The position numbers and the translations under genes are program-made. Source: Planctomycetaceae bacterium (GTDB lineage Bacteria > Planctomycetota > Planctomycetia > Pirellulales > Thermoguttaceae). From it: 12,449 nt of DNA. The stretch is from positions 1-12,449 of the forward strand of contig JAITQJ010000139.1 of NCBI GenBank assembly GCA_031288955.1, in the 5' to 3' direction. The notes beneath the pieces were generated by a model. That model was not told where the DNA came from, did not search any database, and worked only from the letters and a program-made list of their open reading frames with translations. Positions 6,417-12,449 of this stretch are shown piece after piece (the stretch's first letter is position 1; each line of letters begins with the position of its first letter).

Positions 6417-7634
6417 CTAAAACTTCCGCGGTCTGACTTTTCCCTGCACTCTGCCGGGCAAACCTTGTATCCGCAGGAAACCGCCGGCATCGTCCTGATT
6501 GTACGCTCCGCCGCCTTCCATCGTGGCAATTCCCTCGTCGTACAAACTGTTTTCGCTCGACCTGCCCGCAACCGAAATGTTACCCTTGTACAGGTTCAGT
6601 ATCACTTCGCCGCTTACCGGCTTTTGCGATTCTTTGATAAACGCCAGCAGCGCATCCATCTTGGCGTGATACCAGAAACCGTAATAGACCATTTCGGCAA
6701 CTTCCGGTGCCAGTCTGTCGCGCAGATGCATCAAATCCCGGTCAAGCGTCAACTGTTCTGCGTAACGGTGTGCTGCATACAGCACTGTCATTCCGGGTGC
6801 TTCATACACGCCCCGGCTTTTCATTCCAACAAACCGGTTTTCGACCATATCGACCAAGCCGATACCGTTGCGTCCGCCGATTTTGTTTAACTCCTTCACG
6901 ATGCCGACGGCATTCTTTTTCTTTCCGTTGACCGCGACAGGAACACCGCTCTTAAACAGAACGGAAACCTGCTCAACGGCATCGGGGGCGTTGTTCGGCG
7001 TAACGCACATTCCGAGTTCAACGGCATCGGCACCGCAAACGTCTAACTTTTCGAGTATGCCCGCCTCATAACTGATGTGCAGGCAGTTTTCATCGCTGCT
7101 GTACGGTTTTTTAAGCGATGCTTTTACAGGAATGTTCTTTTTGTTACAGTAATTGATAAGTTGCGTTCTGCCGGGAAAGTCTTTACGGAACTTTGCGTTC
7201 CGCCACGGAGCGATGATTTCGATGTCGGGATTCAAGGCTTCGGCGGCGAGTTGAAACCGGCATTGGTCGTTGCCTTTACCGGTTGCTCCGTGAGCATAAG
7301 CACTTGCTCCGACTTTCTGGGCAATTTGCAGACAGACTTTGGATATAATCGGTCGGGCAATGGATGTGCCGAGCAGATATACGCCTTCGTATTTTGCCTG
7401 CCATTGAAGAACGGGAAAGGCAAAGTCGCGGCACATTTCGTCTTGTACATCGACAATTCGGGCGGAGGCTGCTCCGATTTTCTTTGCTTTGTCGAGCGTT
7501 GCCTGCCGGTCCTCGCAGGGCTGACCGAGGTCAACATAGACGGCGTGAACATCATAACCTTGGTCCATCAGCCAGCCGAGAATGACGGAGGTATCAAGTC
7601 CGCCGGAATAAGCCAATACACAGGATTTCTTCAT
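6417..7634 (-). CDS. argG: Argininosuccinate synthase
   Basis: Cytoplasmic enzyme of arginine biosynthesis that joins citrulline and aspartate with ATP to form argininosuccinate, AMP and PPi. It is 405 aa, the normal family length. The ATP pyrophosphatase loop SGGLDTS is at residues 10-16, preceded by the beta strand KSCVLAY. DLGQ follows at about 36-39, and later YLLGTSIARP, AHGATGKGNDQCRF and APWR motifs that bind ATP, citrulline and aspartate in the family. The C-terminal region with GNISVAGRSSENSLYD is also typical, so the enzyme looks intact. The ATG at 7634 has only a weak purine-rich site (AGAGAC) upstream. The gene is solitary: divergent from the zinc-ribbon gene, with its own promoter and terminator. 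No other arginine gene is in the window. Confidence 0.97.
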   Translation of the reverse strand: MKKSCVLAYSGGLDTSVILGWLMDQGYDVHAVYVDLGQPCEDRQATLDKAKKIGAASARIVDVQDEMCRDFAFPVLQWQAKYEGVYLLGTSIARPIISKVCLQIAQKVGASAYAHGATGKGNDQCRFQLAAEALNPDIEIIAPWRNAKFRKDFPGRTQLINYCNKKNIPVKASLKKPYSSDENCLHISYEAGILEKLDVCGADAVELGMCVTPNNAPDAVEQVSVLFKSGVPVAVNGKKKNAVGIVKELNKIGGRNGIGLVDMVENRFVGMKSRGVYEAPGMTVLYAAHRYAEQLTLDRDLMHLRDRLAPEVAEMVYYGFWYHAKMDALLAFIKESQKPVSGEVILNLYKGNISVAGRSSENSLYDEGIATMEGGGAYNQDDAGGFLRIQGLPGRVQGKVRPRKF

Positions 7635-7662
7635 TACTATTGTCTCTAAAAGTAAAAGTACA

Positions 7663-7690
7663 AATGTAGCGGATTGCGTAAAAAAGTCAA
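7663..7690 (-). promoter_or_regulatory. Sigma70-type promoter of argG
   Basis: On the minus strand -35 TTGACT (7690-7685), a 16-bp spacer and -10 TACATT (7668-7663). The predicted start near 7656 leaves about 22 nt of leader. No ARG-box-like palindrome was recognised. Confidence 0.55.
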
Positions 7691-7811
7691 GCGGAGCAGA
7701 AGCCGGTTTTTATCTGCGGTACTTTATTCGTCCAGCCCATTCGTCCCCCGTTGAGAGATTTCACTCCCCTTGCGTTGAACAACTTTACATTCCGTATATG
7801 GGATTGTCTTC

Positions 7812-7839
7812 TTTACAAATACCGAAAATGCGTTATAGT
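7812..7839 (+). promoter_or_regulatory. Sigma70-type promoter of the zinc-ribbon gene
   Basis: -35 TTTACA (7812-7817), 16-bp spacer, -10 TATAGT (7834-7839). The predicted start near 7846 lies between an in-frame upstream ATG (7798) and the GTG start chosen at 7864, and so supports the latter. Confidence 0.55.
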
Positions 7840-7863
7840 GTAGTGCGTACAGGGAGAAGTGCC

Positions 7864-8199
7864 GTGCCGATTGAAACCTTTTGTCCTAATGGACATCATC
7901 TAAAAACAGATGATACGAACGCCGGTAAAACGGGAAAATGCCCCATTTGCAAAGTTCCCGTCACGATTCCGATGCCGCAAAGGCAGACGGTTAGCGAAAG
8001 CACTGTTGTCAAGATTTTGGGACAAATGAACGCAGCCGACTCAAGAACCGTGATGGCTCCCCTGCGAAATAAACCGCCGGTAACACCGCAACCGGTGTCC
8101 CGACTCAAGGCTTGTCCGAATTGCGAACGAAAAATCGACTTCGGTTACCAAATTTGTCCGCATTGCCAAAAGCAACTGACCGGTTTGAACGATTTCTAA
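7864..8199 (+). CDS. Small double zinc-ribbon protein
   Basis: A 111-aa protein read from GTG at 7864, with AGGGAGA at 7851-7857 (6-nt spacing) and a promoter just upstream. The ATG at 7798 in the same frame lies ahead of the predicted transcription start and adds a non-conserved stretch. The first ribbon has CPNGH (Cys7, His11) and CPIC (Cys26, Cys29). A middle segment of about 50 residues includes the STVVKILGQ motif and a Pro-rich part. The second ribbon, near the C-terminus, has two CxxC pairs (CPNC...CPHC). There is no signal peptide or membrane segment, so a cytoplasmic zinc-binding protein is expected. The CPNGH-type ribbon followed by AGKxGKCPxC is common in Planctomycetota. Its partner is unknown. 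It converges on the next gene with 6 bp between stops and no clear terminator. Confidence 0.8.
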   Translation: MPIETFCPNGHHLKTDDTNAGKTGKCPICKVPVTIPMPQRQTVSESTVVKILGQMNAADSRTVMAPLRNKPPVTPQPVSRLKACPNCERKIDFGYQICPHCQKQLTGLNDF

Positions 8200-8205
8200 T
8201 GCCGC

Positions 8206-9129
8206 CTAGTCCGGTACGGTCGCCAAAAATGTTTCGTACATTTCATCTAATTTGCCGTACGGCAAGCCCGTCAAATGCCGCAGCGAGTCTGTTTCGGCTT
8301 TACCGCTGTACACGTCCCGCAGCAGCCGGCACAACGCCGGTCGGTATTTGCCGTTCCCGGCGAACATCAACAAATGCACCAGTGCCGCCGAGCGGTCATA
8401 AATCTTCACAATATCCTTGCTCTGCTGAACCTCTGATGCCGTTAATGTTACTAACTTCTCCGCCGGAAGCCGGTACTGCTGCCCGAAATGATAGACCTTT
8501 GCCGCATAAAGCCGGTTGTCCGTTATATCGCCGACGCTGCACTGCGTTTTTGTTGCGTTAAACGTTTCCATAAAAAGTGCCGCTCCTTCGACAATCCAGA
8601 AATTGGCTCCTGCGGACACTTTTTTCCCGCCGAAGATTTCGCTGCATAACTGATGCGTTACCTCGTGAAACAGTACCCGGCGAAAGTCTTCGTTCTTCTC
8701 CGCAAAGAAGAACGCCGTCGCCGCTTGCGGATAATAAAAGCCGTTTGAGCGGGCAATACCGGAGTCATAACGGCGGAGAAAAAAAACGTATTCATTCTTG
8801 TTACGAAAAATACGGATACGGTGTTTTACTGTATCTTCTGCCGTATTCTCTTTGTTCCAGAGCGTCTGCCACAGAACATAAAAGGCTTCTAAATCCCCGC
8901 TGATAGTCTCCGCCTGTTTTTCCGGCAGCGGTGATTGAATTTGAAAATGTTTTTCCGGCGAAGCCGCCCGCGGAAAAACAAGCGTCTGCGTTTCATCTGC
9001 ATACAGCAGAACAGAAAGAACGGAGAATGAAAAATAAATAAAGAAAACGCAAACGGTACAGCAGCGAACGCAGCATAAATACTGCCGCAGCAATGTTTGA
9101 TGTATTATCTTGTTCATTGTTATCAGCAT
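8206..9129 (-). CDS. Secreted/membrane-anchored HEVTH metallopeptidase-like protein (DUF1570-like)
   Basis: A 307-aa protein. The N-terminal 43 residues contain a long hydrophobic, Cys-rich segment (VCVFFIYFSFSVLSVLLYA) that would act as signal peptide or anchor. The putative zinc site is HEVTH (155-159) in LFHEVTHQL, followed 22 residues later by Glu181 in WIVEGAA. This is the HExxH...E layout of gluzincins and resembles the DUF1570-type proteins abundant in Planctomycetota (family from memory). Substrate unknown; it probably acts outside the cytoplasmic membrane. The ATG at 9129 overlaps the nucleoside hydrolase stop by 7 nt (ATGCTGA). An alternative ATG at 9117 starts 5 nt after that stop. 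Neither has a clear Shine-Dalgarno, so translational coupling to the upstream gene is likely. Intact apart from the start ambiguity. Confidence 0.75.
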   Translation of the reverse strand: MLITMNKIIHQTLLRQYLCCVRCCTVCVFFIYFSFSVLSVLLYADETQTLVFPRAASPEKHFQIQSPLPEKQAETISGDLEAFYVLWQTLWNKENTAEDTVKHRIRIFRNKNEYVFFLRRYDSGIARSNGFYYPQAATAFFFAEKNEDFRRVLFHEVTHQLCSEIFGGKKVSAGANFWIVEGAALFMETFNATKTQCSVGDITDNRLYAAKVYHFGQQYRLPAEKLVTLTASEVQQSKDIVKIYDRSAALVHLLMFAGNGKYRPALCRLLRDVYSGKAETDSLRHLTGLPYGKLDEMYETFLATVPD

Positions 9130-10064
9130 CCGGCTGCGAGTTTCTCAAATCCTTCGATGATACCTTCGATAACATTGCGTATGTTAATTTTTGTTACAAC
9201 ATCAACCGAAGCGGCAAACTCCGGTATGCGCCGCTTGTCAAAGACAGTCATTCCCCGCGTGATTTTGCCTTCTGTTTCAATTTCGACTGCCAACTCTTCC
9301 GTCTCAGCCCAAGCCGGATTCGCCGCCGTCATATATGTTACCAAATCGTGTATATGAATCCCTTCCAGCGCATAGCACTGCCGATACGTCTTGAATGCCG
9401 GCATCAGCATACTTGAAAGCAGCGAACCTATTTTCGTCGATATATCCGGCAGCCGCTCAAAATGCTGCAGCGTCAGCAATGCCTGATTGGTGATGTTCAG
9501 CGGCACAAGTGTTTTCGTACACGGCAATTCAAACACTTTTTTTGCCGCCTCGACATCATAATAAATGTTATACTCGGCACACGCCGAGATATTTCCCTCG
9601 CCGTTTGTTGACCCGCCGGTAATATAAACGTGCCGCAGCAACTTCGGCAACTCCGGGTCAATCGCCGCCGCACGGGCAAGATTCGTCAGCGGTCCGCAGC
9701 AAATCACCATCACGTTTTCCGGGTCGCTCCGTACGGCTTCACAAATCACTTTTTCTGCCGGATGATGTGTCCGCAACTCCGCTACCGTCAGCGGCGTGTC
9801 GGCAAGCGTATCAATCCCCTGCATATGCCGGTATTCAGAGGCAAACGAATCGCTGGAAACGCCGCCGAAGCCTAACCGGGGCAGACGCGGCGGGTCGAGA
9901 TACTCAACGATACCCTGCAAGTTGCGTGCCGCTATGTTTGCCGGAACATTACCGCCGGTACTGGTCAATGCGATGATTTCAAACTTCGGGTCAAACAACG
10001 CAAGGCACAGCAACAGCGCATCGGCAATTCCGGGGTCAACATCAAATACGACCTTTTTCGGCAT
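9123..10064 (-). CDS. Inosine/uridine-preferring nucleoside hydrolase family protein with D14A change
   Basis: 313 aa from ATG 10064 (GAAGAG 4 nt upstream); a GTG at 10094 would add ten residues but sits inside a hairpin. The family cleaves the N-glycosidic bond of ribonucleosides for purine/pyrimidine salvage using a Ca2+ bound by an N-terminal Asp cluster. Here the cluster reads D8-V-D10-P-G-I-A14-D15, where the family norm is DxDPGxDD: Asp14 is Ala (codon GCC). Other expected residues are present: Thr126 in CGPLTNLA, Glu164 and Asn166 in AEYN, and His239-Asp240 in HIHD. Numbering follows the well-studied protozoan enzyme closely. There is no signal peptide, so it is cytoplasmic. First gene of a pair with the metallopeptidase. 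Whether it is still catalytic is uncertain. Confidence 0.88.
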   Translation of the reverse strand: MPKKVVFDVDPGIADALLLCLALFDPKFEIIALTSTGGNVPANIAARNLQGIVEYLDPPRLPRLGFGGVSSDSFASEYRHMQGIDTLADTPLTVAELRTHHPAEKVICEAVRSDPENVMVICCGPLTNLARAAAIDPELPKLLRHVYITGGSTNGEGNISACAEYNIYYDVEAAKKVFELPCTKTLVPLNITNQALLTLQHFERLPDISTKIGSLLSSMLMPAFKTYRQCYALEGIHIHDLVTYMTAANPAWAETEELAVEIETEGKITRGMTVFDKRRIPEFAASVDVVTKINIRNVIEGIIEGFEKLAAGC

Positions 10065-10082
10065 TGTACTCTTCAGAGAATA

Positions 10083-10107
10083 CGAATCAAGCACTAATGT
10101 TGATTCG
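10083..10107 (-). repeat. Perfect inverted repeat in the leader of the nucleoside hydrolase gene
   Basis: CGAATCAA (10083-10090) and TTGATTCG (10100-10107) are separated by 9 nt. The repeat lies between the promoter candidate (10136-10144) and the ATG (10064). No T-run follows, so it is not a terminator. It may be an operator or an mRNA hairpin. Confidence 0.5.
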
Positions 10108-10135
10108 GGAAATAACGAAACAACACGAACAATCT

Positions 10136-10144
10136 ATTGTACCA
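10136..10144 (-). promoter_or_regulatory. Extended -10 promoter candidate for nucleoside hydrolase gene
   Basis: On the minus strand TGGTACAAT (10144-10136) is identical to the element before infB. No good -35 is seen at 16-18 bp. The predicted leader is about 65 nt and contains the inverted repeat at 10083-10107. Confidence 0.4.
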
Positions 10145-10232
10145 AAGTTTTGCCTGTTCCGCTATCCAAAAACACTACTGGCAACGGCGGTTCGGCATAA
10201 TCCGGCATATCGGTACGGAAAGCGTCTATTTT

Positions 10233-11009
10233 TTAACACATACGCACCGCAACGGCTAAAATCTGGAGTTCCGCTTTTAGTTTCGGTATCGTTGTTAAGC
10301 CCGTGTGCAAGATTCCGGCAACGATAGCGGCATCGGCATACGCAAGACTGAACGCATCACGTAAATGTTCTGCATTGCCCGCCCCGCCGGAAGCAACAAC
10401 CGGAACGCTGACCGCTTCGGCAATCTTTTTCGTAATGTTCAATTCAAACCCTGACCGGGTGCCGTCCGCATCAACCGAATTGACAACGATTTCTCCCGCC
10501 CCTAAATCAACGGCGTGTTTCGCCCAATCGACCGCATCTTTGCCGGTTCGTTCCCGAAAACCCCGCACTGTAATTTCGTAACCGCTAGGAAAACGTGCCG
10601 TATCAGGATTCGCAATCGGGTCCATTCCGAGAACGATACATTGATTGCCAAACGCCTTTGCTCCTTCGGTGATGATAAGCGGATTTCTGACCGCCAGCGA
10701 ATTGACTGACACTTTTTCAGCACCGGCAAGCAGTACCCGTTCCATATCGGCAAGCGAAGCGATTCCGCCGCCGACGGCAAACGGAATCCTGACGGCTTGG
10801 GCAACGCTGCGTACCATATCAATATCTATGGGGCGGTGTTCGGCAGAAGCGGTTATATCATAGACAACGAGTTCGTCTGCCCCGTCATTGTAATACTGCT
10901 GCGCCATCTCAACGGGGTCGCCCAAATCGATATTATCCTTAAACTTCACGCCTTTGGTAACACGGCGGTTAATGACATCGAGACAGGGAATAATACGGCG
11001 TTTAAGCAT
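10233..11009 (-). CDS. hisF: Imidazole glycerol phosphate synthase cyclase subunit
   Basis: 258-aa (beta/alpha)8-barrel enzyme of histidine biosynthesis. With ammonia delivered by HisH it converts PRFAR to imidazole glycerol phosphate and AICAR. The start is set at ATG 11009: the promoter predicts transcription from about 11036, and MLKRRIIPCLDV matches the family N-terminus. An upstream TTG at 11030 would lie only a few nt into the message. Catalytic Asp11 (CLDV) and Asp130 (GMDP) fall at the positions known from characterised HisF. Phosphate-binding motifs AVGGGI (78-83) and VASGGAG near the end are present, as is NSVDADGT (177-184). No Shine-Dalgarno is evident. It stands alone: hisH, hisA and other his genes are absent, and fliQ lies upstream. 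Confidence 0.96.
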   Translation of the reverse strand: MLKRRIIPCLDVINRRVTKGVKFKDNIDLGDPVEMAQQYYNDGADELVVYDITASAEHRPIDIDMVRSVAQAVRIPFAVGGGIASLADMERVLLAGAEKVSVNSLAVRNPLIITEGAKAFGNQCIVLGMDPIANPDTARFPSGYEITVRGFRERTGKDAVDWAKHAVDLGAGEIVVNSVDADGTRSGFELNITKKIAEAVSVPVVASGGAGNAEHLRDAFSLAYADAAIVAGILHTGLTTIPKLKAELQILAVAVRMC

Positions 11010-11042
11010 AGAGACGGAGACGGCACACAAGGCGCACGAAAT

Positions 11043-11071
11043 ATCATAATGCGTTCATCGGCGGTTGTCAA
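11043..11071 (-). promoter_or_regulatory. Near-consensus sigma70 promoter of hisF
   Basis: On the minus strand -35 TTGACA (11071-11066), exactly 17 bp, then -10 TATGAT (11048-11043). It is the best promoter match in the window. It lies between the fliQ stop and hisF and indicates that hisF is transcribed independently of the flagellar genes. Confidence 0.7.
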
Positions 11072-11116
11072 GTATATCGGCAAGACGCAGCAGCGGCGGA
11101 TATGAATACGCAAAGT

Positions 11117-11392
11117 CTATTCTTCCGGTATTATTCCCGGAATTGCTTCATATACGTTAACGGAATGTTCAACCATCAGTTCTGTCATCCACGGCATTAA
11201 ATACGCTAATACCAGTACCATTACAATTATCTTCAAGACAATCGCTATCGTCTGCTCCTGTATCTGCGTCAACGCCTGAAACAAACCGATAAGCAAACCG
11301 ATAAGCGTCCCCGCAGCGAGAACCGGCATAACAATTATCAATGCCTTCCAAAGCGAATCCCGAAACATATCAACAGCAAATTGAGCGTCCAT
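11117..11392 (-). CDS. fliQ: Flagellar export gate protein FliQ
   Basis: 91-aa inner-membrane protein of the flagellar type III export gate, where FliQ subunits pack around FliP and FliR. There are two hydrophobic helices, about residues 14-37 and 49-68, joined by the conserved turn FQALTQIQEQT (38-48). PWM (67-69) follows, as in the family. Length is normal. The ATG lies 2 bp after the fliP stop, so the two are co-transcribed and probably translationally coupled. The expected next gene, fliR, does not follow; hisF with its own promoter does. SctS of virulence secretion systems is the main alternative, but the sequence and the adjacent FliP favour the flagellar form. Confidence 0.93.
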   Translation of the reverse strand: MDAQFAVDMFRDSLWKALIIVMPVLAAGTLIGLLIGLFQALTQIQEQTIAIVLKIIVMVLVLAYLMPWMTELMVEHSVNVYEAIPGIIPEE

Positions 11393-11394
11393 TA

Positions 11395-12411
11395 TTATAC
11401 GTATCCCGTTAGTGTACCTACGGAGTAAAACACAATTTCGCCGGGTATGTAGTGTTCAAAACTGTCGAGAAGCATCGTTACAACAAGTTCCCAGCCGTTC
11501 ATCAAAACGAACAGCATCAGTTTGAACGGCAGTGAAATAATCACCGGCGGAAGCATCATCATTCCCATCGACACCATCACGCTCGCCACTATCATATCAA
11601 GCACCAAAAACGGTAAATAAATTTGGAACCCGATGATAAATGCCGTTTTGAGTTCGCTCAACATAAATGCCGGCAGCAGTGCCGCCCACGGAACGTTCCG
11701 CCACGTCATCACTTCCGGTGCCTTGTAATCTCTAATATAACCGAGCATTGACAGTACCGTATCGGTATTGCCGCAGCGTTCAATCTGTGCTGCCATAAAC
11801 TGCCGTACGGGTTTTTCCGCTTTGTTCCACGCAACTTCTAAACCGATACGCCGCTCCTGAAACGGCAGCACTGCCTCCGTGTAAACCTCTGACCATACCG
11901 GCATCATTATCAGAAATGTTACAAAAAGCGACAGGGCGGTAATAACCTGACTCGGCGGAAGTTGCTGCGTCCCAATCGCCTGACGCAAAATAGCCAGCAC
12001 CGTCATTATGCGTATGTACGATGTCGTCATAATCAATATCGACGGCGAGAGCGTAATCACGGTCAGGACGACCATAATTTGCAGCGTCGAAACTAATCCG
12101 TCGGACGAACGCAGAAAATCGACACCGGGGAGAACCTGTTCGGGAACCCGCAGCGACATATCGCCGCTCTGTGCCGGTGTTTCAGGATACGGCGGGTCGG
12201 GTATCGGCGTACTTTTGAAGCGGTCATCAATCGCCCGATTAACCGCTGCGTTGTTAGAATCGTAATCGTAAGGATGCCAAAGATGCGGTTCCGTCCGCGC
12301 CGCATAACGTCCTTCCGGCGGGCGGCGGGGATTGTAATTGTTCAGTGTCGCTTGTCCGAAACAATAGAAAATGGATAATTGAAAATGGATAACGACGCAA
12401 GCCGTTAACAT
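11395..12411 (-). CDS. fliP: Flagellar export gate protein FliP with extended N-terminus
   Basis: Inner-membrane protein that, with FliQ and FliR, forms the pore of the flagellar type III export gate. The conserved core begins near residue 100. SPSILIMTTSYIRI (122-135), LRQAIGTQQLPPSQV (142-156) and FLIMMPV (166-172) are followed by a periplasmic loop with conserved-looking QFMAAQIERC. The C-terminal membrane part has PAFMLSELKTAF, IYLPFLVLDMIVASVMVSMGMMMLPP and the final LMNGWELVV. At 338 aa it is about 90 longer than the common length. The excess is residues 1-95, a possible signal sequence (ACVVIHFQLSIFYCFGQA) plus a Pro-rich linker. Part of that signal sequence is encoded by a tandem repeat (12367-12392). 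The next in-frame Met is residue 85. No Shine-Dalgarno is seen at 12411. Followed by fliQ after 2 bp. Confidence 0.92.
   Translation of the reverse strand: MLTACVVIHFQLSIFYCFGQATLNNYNPRRPPEGRYAARTEPHLWHPYDYDSNNAAVNRAIDDRFKSTPIPDPPYPETPAQSGDMSLRVPEQVLPGVDFLRSSDGLVSTLQIMVVLTVITLSPSILIMTTSYIRIMTVLAILRQAIGTQQLPPSQVITALSLFVTFLIMMPVWSEVYTEAVLPFQERRIGLEVAWNKAEKPVRQFMAAQIERCGNTDTVLSMLGYIRDYKAPEVMTWRNVPWAALLPAFMLSELKTAFIIGFQIYLPFLVLDMIVASVMVSMGMMMLPPVIISLPFKLMLFVLMNGWELVVTMLLDSFEHYIPGEIVFYSVGTLTGYV
12367..12392. repeat. Tandem 14-bp direct repeat within the fliP 5' end
   Basis: GAAAATGGATAATT at 12367-12380 is followed directly by GAAAATGGATAA at 12381-12392. Read on the minus strand it encodes VIHFQLSIF of the fliP leader. 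A related inverted copy lies at 12432-12449. Confidence 0.7.
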
Positions 12412-12431
12412 AACAGCCCGACGGGAAAAAA

Positions 12432-12449
12432 TTATTTTCCATTTTCCAT
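12432..12449. repeat. Inverted, related repeat at the right window edge
   Basis: TTATTTTCCATTTTCCAT is partly complementary to the tandem repeat at 12367-12392 (TCCATTTTC against GAAAATGGA). The fliP start codon lies in the loop between them. It may continue beyond the window. Confidence 0.5.

Noticed and set aside
7077..7649. 190-codon plus-strand frame opposite argG
   Set aside because: Antisense to a fully conserved argG; no domain of its own.
7798..7863. Upstream ATG extension of the zinc-ribbon protein
   Set aside because: The promoter (7812-7839) and ribosome binding site (7851-7857) lie inside it, so the GTG at 7864 is preferred.
10065..10094. GTG start for the nucleoside hydrolase
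   Set aside because: It lies within the leader inverted repeat, adds residues outside the family, and ATG 10064 gives residue numbering identical to characterised enzymes.
10145..10232. Short minus-strand frame after hisF containing SGTGKT, resembling a P-loop
   Set aside because: About 24 codons, no ribosome binding site, overlaps the hydrolase promoter; chance resemblance.
11010..11030. TTG start for hisF
   Set aside because: It would lie only a few nucleotides after the predicted transcription start and adds seven residues not seen in HisF.
11394..11399. Perfect TATAAT on the minus strand at the fliP-fliQ junction
   Set aside because: It comes from overlapping stop and start codons; no matching -35 was seen and the genes are 2 bp apart in an operon.
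12254..12442. Minus-strand 62-codon frame overlapping the fliP start
   Set aside because: Shadow of the fliP 5' end read in another frame, beginning inside the repeat.

Overview
The window reads as part of a bacterial chromosome of mid GC content, most likely from a member of the Planctomycetota. This is an inference. It rests on a small double zinc-ribbon protein of the CPNGH...CPxC type, a secreted HEVTH metallopeptidase, a secreted transglutaminase-like/TPR protein, and single amino-acid biosynthesis genes scattered as solitary units. There is no rRNA, tRNA, CRISPR array or intact mobile element.

Layout, left to right. A truncated DUF21/CNNM transporter-like gene runs off the left edge (minus strand). 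It is divergent from a cobalt/nickel ECF-transporter core gene, cbiM, fused to a PDGLE domain. The 237-bp region between them holds promoters in both directions. It also holds a minus-strand intrinsic terminator whose 5' arm is shared with a long-range stem, the arrangement of a transcription attenuator or riboswitch. Next come infB (IF-2, TTG start) and, directly after its stop, a frameshifted relic of a PD-(D/E)xK nuclease-like protein ending at a plus-strand terminator.

The centre is minus strand: argG, its terminator, then a secreted transglutaminase-like/TPR protein with its own promoter. Divergent from argG is the short zinc-ribbon gene on the plus strand. It converges on a second minus-strand block, in which a nucleoside hydrolase with a D14A substitution at a normally conserved active-site Asp overlaps or abuts a secreted gluzincin-like metallopeptidase. 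Upstream of these is hisF with a near-consensus promoter. At the right edge, fliP and fliQ of the flagellar export gate sit 2 bp apart. The fliP signal sequence is partly encoded by a 14-bp tandem repeat.

How the genes work together: most are independent housekeeping units (translation initiation, arginine, histidine, metal uptake), each with a recognisable promoter. The real transcriptional couplings are fliP-fliQ and nucleoside hydrolase-metallopeptidase. Five of eight proposed promoters carry an extended -10 (TGnTA...) element. No complete novel defence or mobile system is visible. The points most worth a second look are the attenuator-like leader at 201-316, the altered nucleoside hydrolase, the nuclease relic and the repeat-encoded fliP N-terminus.
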